Assembly (NCBI RefSeq): GCF_039541855.1
Contig: NZ_BAABHA010000006.1
Span: 83,286 to 147,285 of the forward strand
Length of the DNA: 64,000 nt
Direction: 5' to 3'
From: Solirubrum koreensis
GTDB lineage: Bacteria > Bacteroidota > Bacteroidia > Cytophagales > Hymenobacteraceae
Part shown: piece after piece, positions 59,598-64,000 of the stretch
How positions within the stretch are numbered: the stretch's first letter is position 1
Layout of the letters: every line of letters starts with the position of its first letter
Made by a program: the position numbers and the translations under genes
The notes under the pieces: generated by a model
What the model saw: the letters and a program-made list of their open reading frames with translations, nothing else
Database searches by the model: none
What the model was told of the DNA's origin: nothing

Positions 59598-60953
59598 ATG
59601 ATCCAGCCTGCTCTATCTGTGCCAGTTTACCGCATTGGCCTATACACCGGCATTGCCATTGTGGTGGCCAACATGGTGGGTACGGGGGTGTTTACCAGCT
59701 TAGGCTTTCAGGTACTCAGCATCCGAAGTGGTTTCGCCCTTTTGATGTTGTGGCTGATTGGGGGCGTTATTGCTCTTTGTGGGGCCCTGTGTTACGGGGA
59801 ATTGGCTGCCGCATTGCCGCGCTCCGGTGGTGAATACCATTACCTGTCGCGCATCTATCACCCAGCCGTGGGGTTTCTGTCGGGTTGGGTATCGGCCACA
59901 GTGGGGTTTGCGGCGCCCACAGCCTTGGCTGCTATTGCTTTGGGCCGGTATGTAAGCACCGTATGGCCCGAGGTCCACGCGGGTCTGTTATCCTTGGCGG
60001 CGGTAGTGCTTATTACGGCGGTCCACCTCATCAGTCAACGAGCGGGCAGCCGTTTTCAGGTGGTGGTTACGGCCCTAAAAGTAGGCTTGCTGCTGCTGTT
60101 CATCGGCGCTGGGCTGGTGTCTGAACCCCAGCCACTGGGCTTTGTGCCCGCTGCGTCCGACTGGCACCAACTGCTGACTCCCGCCTTTGCGGTGTCGCTC
60201 ATTTACGTGTCGTACGCTTATTCGGGCTGGAACGCGGCCGTGTACATAGCTGGCGAAGTGGAACAGCCGCAGCGCAATTTACCGCGTACGCTGCTGATTG
60301 GTACGGCGCTGGTTGCGCTGTTGTATGTGCTGCTCAACTACGTTTTTTTACGCACCACTCCGCTCGATACCCTGGCTGGGCAGCTGGAAATCGGGTTTTT
60401 GTCGGCTAATCAGCTTTTTGGGGTAGGCATTGGGCAAATGATGGGCTTGGTCATTGCGCTGCTGCTGGTGTCTACTGTCAGTTCCATGATTTTCGCCGGG
60501 CCACGCATTATCCAAACCATGGGCGAAGACCTCCCAGCATTGCGTTGGCTGGCCCGCCGCAGCCGCAGCGGCTTGCCCGTCCGCGCTACGCTGTTTCAGT
60601 CGCTGCTTACCGTGTTGTTCATTGTTACGGCCACGTTCGAGCAGGTATTGGTCTACGCGGGCTTCGTGCTAAACCTGTTCACGTTTCTCACAGTACTGGG
60701 CCTGTTTGTACTGCGCTGGCGCCAGCCCAACCTACCACGGCCTTACCGAACTTGGGGGTATCCGCTTACGCCGCTGCTGTTTTTGGCTTTGAACGGCTGG
60801 ACCCTCGTTTTTTTGCTGCGCGACAAGTTTCAGGAATCCATGCTCGGGCTGCTGACCGTGGCCATAGGCTTGCTGGTGTACGCGGTCCTCACTTTGGTCG
60901 GGCGCATCAGGTCCAGGCAGACAATAGGGGAAGCAAGCCGTTCAGCAGAGTAG
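59598..60953 (+). CDS. APC family amino acid permease
   Basis: 451 residues with about twelve membrane helices. The APC hallmark is at the start (G-L-Y-T-G-I-A-I-V-V-A-N-M-V-G-T-G-V-F-T), followed by L-C-G-A-L-C-Y-G-E-L-A-A-A-L-P-R-S-G-G-E and Y-V-S-Y-A-Y-S-G-W-N-A-A. It imports amino acids across the inner membrane, probably with H+ or Na+; specificity is not readable. The start at ATG 59598 fits the first helix. A lipoprotein gene follows after 88 bp. Confidence 0.93.
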   Translation: MIQPALSVPVYRIGLYTGIAIVVANMVGTGVFTSLGFQVLSIRSGFALLMLWLIGGVIALCGALCYGELAAALPRSGGEYHYLSRIYHPAVGFLSGWVSATVGFAAPTALAAIALGRYVSTVWPEVHAGLLSLAAVVLITAVHLISQRAGSRFQVVVTALKVGLLLLFIGAGLVSEPQPLGFVPAASDWHQLLTPAFAVSLIYVSYAYSGWNAAVYIAGEVEQPQRNLPRTLLIGTALVALLYVLLNYVFLRTTPLDTLAGQLEIGFLSANQLFGVGIGQMMGLVIALLLVSTVSSMIFAGPRIIQTMGEDLPALRWLARRSRSGLPVRATLFQSLLTVLFIVTATFEQVLVYAGFVLNLFTFLTVLGLFVLRWRQPNLPRPYRTWGYPLTPLLFLALNGWTLVFLLRDKFQESMLGLLTVAIGLLVYAVLTLVGRIRSRQTIGEASRSAE

Positions 60954-61041
60954 CTCAGTGCCGAGGGCCGCAGTAGCCGGTGCAGCACAGGCCGAAAAGG
61001 GTTCGTCCGTATCTTTCTGCCGCAACCAGCATCCGTTTTCA

Positions 61042-62241
61042 ATGCCCTTTTCGCTTCATCAGTGGCTCTTACCACTTGCCGTTCTGGTTATCTGTGGCTG
61101 CTCCGAAAATAAGTCAGCTCCCGTAACCCAGCCTGCGGCCCCGGCCGTAACCCAGCCCGATACCGTAGCCGTTGTCGCACCGCCAGCACCTCAAGATACC
61201 GCCGATGTTCAGGATGTAGCCGCTTTTCTCGCGGGCCTTCCGGTAAAGCAAGCCTCGGAGCTGCGGCCGCTTACGTCCAGCCCGGCTTGGACAAAATTTG
61301 CTGCCGACGCTGAGCAAAACTGGAGCAAGTACCACAGCACACGTACAACCAAAATCGAAGACTGGGCACGGCAGGAGCTAGATTCCGTACGGCAAAACAG
61401 CCCGGTAGTATTCTACCCCTTCAGCGGCCCCGATTTTCTGAACGCCACCACCATGTTCCCCGGTAGTTCTACCTATGTGCTGGTGGGGCTGGAGCCCGTT
61501 GGTTCGGTACCTGGCAGGGCCTCTCTCGTAAACCCGAAGCTGTTTCATGCCGTCAAAACGTCGTTGTGGTCAGTACTCAGCTTTAGCTTTTTCAGTACCA
61601 ACAGCATGGCCGTCGACCTCAAATCCATGGAGCTCGACGGCGCTTTGCCCCTTATTCTGCTCTTTGCGGCCCGCACGCAACATCAAGTAACGGACGTGCG
61701 CTACGTGCAGCTTAGTCTGAAAGGCGAGCTACAACCCGTCGATTCACTGGCTAACTCTCCCAAGCTCATTCCTGGGGTAGAAGTGAAGCTACGAGCCGCT
61801 GCAGGGCAGGAGAAGTCCGTGTATTACTTCTCCGCCGACCTCAACGACTGGAAGCTTGGTCAGTCCAAAGCAGCCATTCTTAACTATGTGCGTACGCTTG
61901 GCCCGCTTACCACATATGTTAAGTCGGCCACTTACCTCATGCACAAGCCGTATTTCAGCCAGGTGCGCAATCTGATTCTCGAACAAAGCCGCTTCGTGCT
62001 TCAGGACGACTCAGGTATTGCCATGAAGTATTTCAATCCATCTGACTGGCGGTTTATACATTACGGTACTTACCGCAAACCCATTCCCATGTTTGCGAAG
62101 CATTACCAGGCCGATCTGACCGCTGCTTATCAGGACTCCGTTCATCGGGCTCGGCCCTTGCCTTTCGGGACCGGCTATAACTGGCGCGTCAATGATTCCA
62201 ACCTGATGTTGGCAACTCGCCAGAACAAGCCGGTCCTGTAG
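61042..62241 (+). CDS. Lipoprotein of unknown family with Pro/Ala/Val-rich linker
   Basis: 399 residues from the ATG at 61042. The lipobox is V-I-C-G-C (Cys19). A low-complexity linker (P-V-T-Q-P-A-A-P-A-V-T-Q-P, 27-55) precedes a globular domain of about 330 residues. That domain contains V-V-F-Y-P-F-S-G-P-D-F-L-N-A, F-P-G-S-S-T-Y-V-L-V-G-L-E-P-V-G and Y-K/Y-S-V-Y-Y-F-S-A-D-L-N-D. The conserved-looking Y-P-F-S-G-P-D-F motif suggests a dedicated Bacteroidota family, which I do not recognise. It is 47 bp upstream of the serine hydrolase and probably in its operon. Confidence 0.75.
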   Translation: MPFSLHQWLLPLAVLVICGCSENKSAPVTQPAAPAVTQPDTVAVVAPPAPQDTADVQDVAAFLAGLPVKQASELRPLTSSPAWTKFAADAEQNWSKYHSTRTTKIEDWARQELDSVRQNSPVVFYPFSGPDFLNATTMFPGSSTYVLVGLEPVGSVPGRASLVNPKLFHAVKTSLWSVLSFSFFSTNSMAVDLKSMELDGALPLILLFAARTQHQVTDVRYVQLSLKGELQPVDSLANSPKLIPGVEVKLRAAAGQEKSVYYFSADLNDWKLGQSKAAILNYVRTLGPLTTYVKSATYLMHKPYFSQVRNLILEQSRFVLQDDSGIAMKYFNPSDWRFIHYGTYRKPIPMFAKHYQADLTAAYQDSVHRARPLPFGTGYNWRVNDSNLMLATRQNKPVL

Positions 62242-62288
62242 TCTTTTCAAGTATAAAAAAAGAAGAGTAGTACAAACGGGTATTAAAC

Positions 62289-63584
62289 ATGAGCGCGTGG
62301 GGCCGGAAAATTGTATTGATACTGTTGCCTATAATTGGCCCACTAAGTGGCTCGAAACCGATTCCCTCTTCTAGAATTTATCCGTCGGCGCTTAATAAGC
62401 CATCCGTTGAAAGCATCAAGCCCACGTTTGCGAATCCTCTCGACAGCATATTGCGCACCACGGCAGCACTTGCCAGCGTAGTTCGCCAGCCCGATAAGTA
62501 TGAGCTACAAGTCATCTACACGCGAATAAACCGCGACGCCCAGCGCCGGCCGATTTTCACCCAATACAGTCACCGGCTTAACGAGCGAGCCTATTTCAAT
62601 CCCGCAAGCTTGGTAAAGCTTCCCGTGGCAGTGCTTGCCCTGGAGAAGTTGAACCGATTGCGTCAGTACACGCCCCAACTCACCCGTGCGTCCATTATGG
62701 TCACTGGTGCTGCAGGTCGCTGCCAAACCCCAGTGCCTTTTGCCGCTCCCCCCGATTCCGACCGCGTAGCCAGCGTAGGTAACTACATAAAGCGAATGCT
62801 GCTGGTGAGCGACAATCAAGCCTACAACCGGTTGTATGAATTCCTGGGCCAGCAGTACCTCCATGGTCGGCTTGTGCAGCTTGGTCTGCCCAGGGTACGC
62901 ATAACCCGCCGGTTTGCGCCCTGCGACACCGCCGCTAACCGCTGTACAAACCCCATCAGCTTTTATAACGCAACCGGCACCCTTCTTTATACCCAACCTG
63001 CCGCCTGCAACCCGCACCCACTAGCCCCTCCTTTGGGCCGAATTACCAAAGGAAGGGCCTATCAGGTTGGCGGCAAAATCGTCCTTCAGCCCTACGATTT
63101 CACTACAGCCAATTACCTTCCCCTGCAGGCCGTAAACGACCTTTTGCAACGCGTGCTATTTCCTGAAGTTAGCCCCGGAAGCAAAGCGCTTCAGCTTTCT
63201 ACTGCTGATTACGCCTTTTTACAAAAGTATCTAGGCTCCACGCCGGCCGAGTCAGGCTTCAAGCCGCTTGCTAGCCGCCAGTATTTTCCAGCCTATAAGA
63301 AGTATCTCTACTATGGTCGCCAACCAAAAGCCGAGTCTCAGTTAGGTCTGCGCATATATAATATAGTGGGCATGTCACACGGGTTCCTATCAGACTGTGC
63401 CTACTTCTCCGACTCTAAAACCGGCGTCGAATTCATGCTCAGCGCTGTTCTGTACGTGAACAGTGATGAAACCATCAACGATGGCAAGTACGAGTACCAG
63501 ACCACTGGCCTGCCTTTTCTCTCTGCTCTGGGTAAAACACTCTACGCTTATGAGAAAGCCCAAATGCGCCTCAAAGCCCGTTAA
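62289..63584 (+). CDS. Beta-lactamase-like serine hydrolase (PF13354 type)
   Basis: 431 residues with an N-terminal signal helix (I-V-L-I-L-L-P-I-I-G). The class A-type active site is visible: Ser107-x-x-Lys110 in N-P-A-S-L-V-K-L and Ser174-Asp175-Asn176 in L-V-S-D-N-Q-A-Y-N. The late strand G-M-S-H-G-F-L-S-D-C-A-Y-F takes the place of the K-T-G motif. The domain is much longer than a true beta-lactamase (about 270 residues) and the Glu166 position is not evident. The enzyme could act on peptidoglycan peptides rather than antibiotics; the substrate is inferred only from fold. Confidence 0.82.
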   Translation: MSAWGRKIVLILLPIIGPLSGSKPIPSSRIYPSALNKPSVESIKPTFANPLDSILRTTAALASVVRQPDKYELQVIYTRINRDAQRRPIFTQYSHRLNERAYFNPASLVKLPVAVLALEKLNRLRQYTPQLTRASIMVTGAAGRCQTPVPFAAPPDSDRVASVGNYIKRMLLVSDNQAYNRLYEFLGQQYLHGRLVQLGLPRVRITRRFAPCDTAANRCTNPISFYNATGTLLYTQPAACNPHPLAPPLGRITKGRAYQVGGKIVLQPYDFTTANYLPLQAVNDLLQRVLFPEVSPGSKALQLSTADYAFLQKYLGSTPAESGFKPLASRQYFPAYKKYLYYGRQPKAESQLGLRIYNIVGMSHGFLSDCAYFSDSKTGVEFMLSAVLYVNSDETINDGKYEYQTTGLPFLSALGKTLYAYEKAQMRLKAR

Positions 63585-64000
63585 ACTACGTAACACAGAA
63601 AAAAAACGAATTTTAACTAGCAGTAAACCAGCTGGACAACTGATGCAAGTCGCACCCAAATGCTTTATGTGCGTCCGTACTCTTGCATAAGCCAATAGAA
63701 CCTGCCACATTTGCACTCCCAATCCGAGACGCGGATGGGGAAAACAGGTCGAATGAACTTGTTTATGTTGTTTGTTGTCATGCACACTGGATAAAGCTTC
63801 AAGCCGCATCCATGCCGATGGTAATCGAGGGATTTCGAGGCTCTGCCTTCAATACCCCACTTTCATCAAAAGCATCAAGAAATTCACCGCTAAAAAAAGT
63901 AGTGGTTCTTGGGAAAAAGTCTCCGGCTTTTCTTACCTTTGCAGCCCGCTTCGGTCGGAGGCGGGAAAGGAGGAGCAAAGCGGGGTGCTCCGCGGCGGGT
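63585..64000 (+). other. Gene-free end of the window with a promoter near the edge
   Basis: No credible ORF is seen in these 416 bp. Near the edge TTG (63909-63911), 22 bp, and TACCTTTG (63934-63941) form a plausible promoter. It is followed by GC-rich inverted repeats (CCCGC...GCGGG, 63945-63965; GCGG...CCGC, 63980-63994). The transcript runs out of the window, so its gene is unknown. Confidence 0.5.

Overview
The window looks like chromosomal DNA of a Bacteroidota bacterium of the Cytophagales, most likely Hymenobacter or a close relative. The grounds are: high G+C (about 60 % by eye); several large secreted proteins with type IX secretion (T9SS) C-terminal signals of both type A and type B; Bacteroidota-restricted families (DUF3078, DUF2480, 7TM-DISM/AraC hybrid kinase); and promoters of the Bacteroidota type (TTG, about 20 bp, TAnnTTTG). 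No insertion sequence, prophage, CRISPR array or integrase was found. Apart from two interrupted genes it reads as ordinary core chromosome.

Layout. 1-2.1 kb: partial polysaccharide flippase and a crotonase (minus). 2.3-4.4 kb: mscL, a DUF3078 protein and a small basic secreted protein (plus). 4.5-6.9 kb: a four-gene envelope operon on the minus strand (beta-barrel protein, lipoprotein, OmpA-like protein, stop-interrupted small lipoprotein). 7.2-11.0 kb: a Tic20-like membrane protein and a 1009-residue sensor kinase/response regulator/AraC fusion. 11.1-16.4 kb: the rimP-nusA-infB operon, with a terminator-like hairpin in its leader. 16.5-24.0 kb: two tandem paralogous T9SS type B surface proteins, the downstream one broken by a frameshift and a stop. 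24.1-34.2 kb: EEP-family phosphatase, cysS, M28 peptidase lipoprotein, GNAT, two paralogous secreted esterases, a beta-propeller protein and an LD-carboxypeptidase. 34.3-38.8 kb: the methionine branch hom, metX, metY, preceded by a 550-nt leader. 39-43.3 kb: LysM protein, lipoprotein, LPG-synthase-type membrane protein, dxs. 43.7-50.6 kb: T9SS Ig-repeat protein, YceI, FemAB/GNAT-like protein plus upp, DEAD-box helicase. 50.7-55 kb: tRNA-His, PfkB kinase, a disordered protein, a lipoprotein and an M61 peptidase. 55-59.4 kb: rpmH-rnpA-S41 protease, a lipoprotein coupled to tsaB, DUF2480. 59.6-63.6 kb: amino acid permease, lipoprotein, beta-lactamase-like serine hydrolase.

The strongest novel signal is the metY leader (about 38220-38806, minus strand). 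It has a near-ideal promoter, then a complete SAM-I (S-box) riboswitch aptamer. Immediately after the aptamer comes a 51-codon ORF ending in five consecutive cysteine codons, Trp and stop; metY (O-acetylhomoserine sulfhydrylase) follows 234 nt later. This suggests a two-input leader in which SAM is read by RNA and cysteinyl-tRNA supply is read by a polycysteine leader peptide. Other items of interest are the palindromic operator on the yceI promoter, the hairpin with a U-rich tail in front of rimP, and two genes whose -7 elements lie only 4 nt from the start codon, as expected for leaderless mRNAs.
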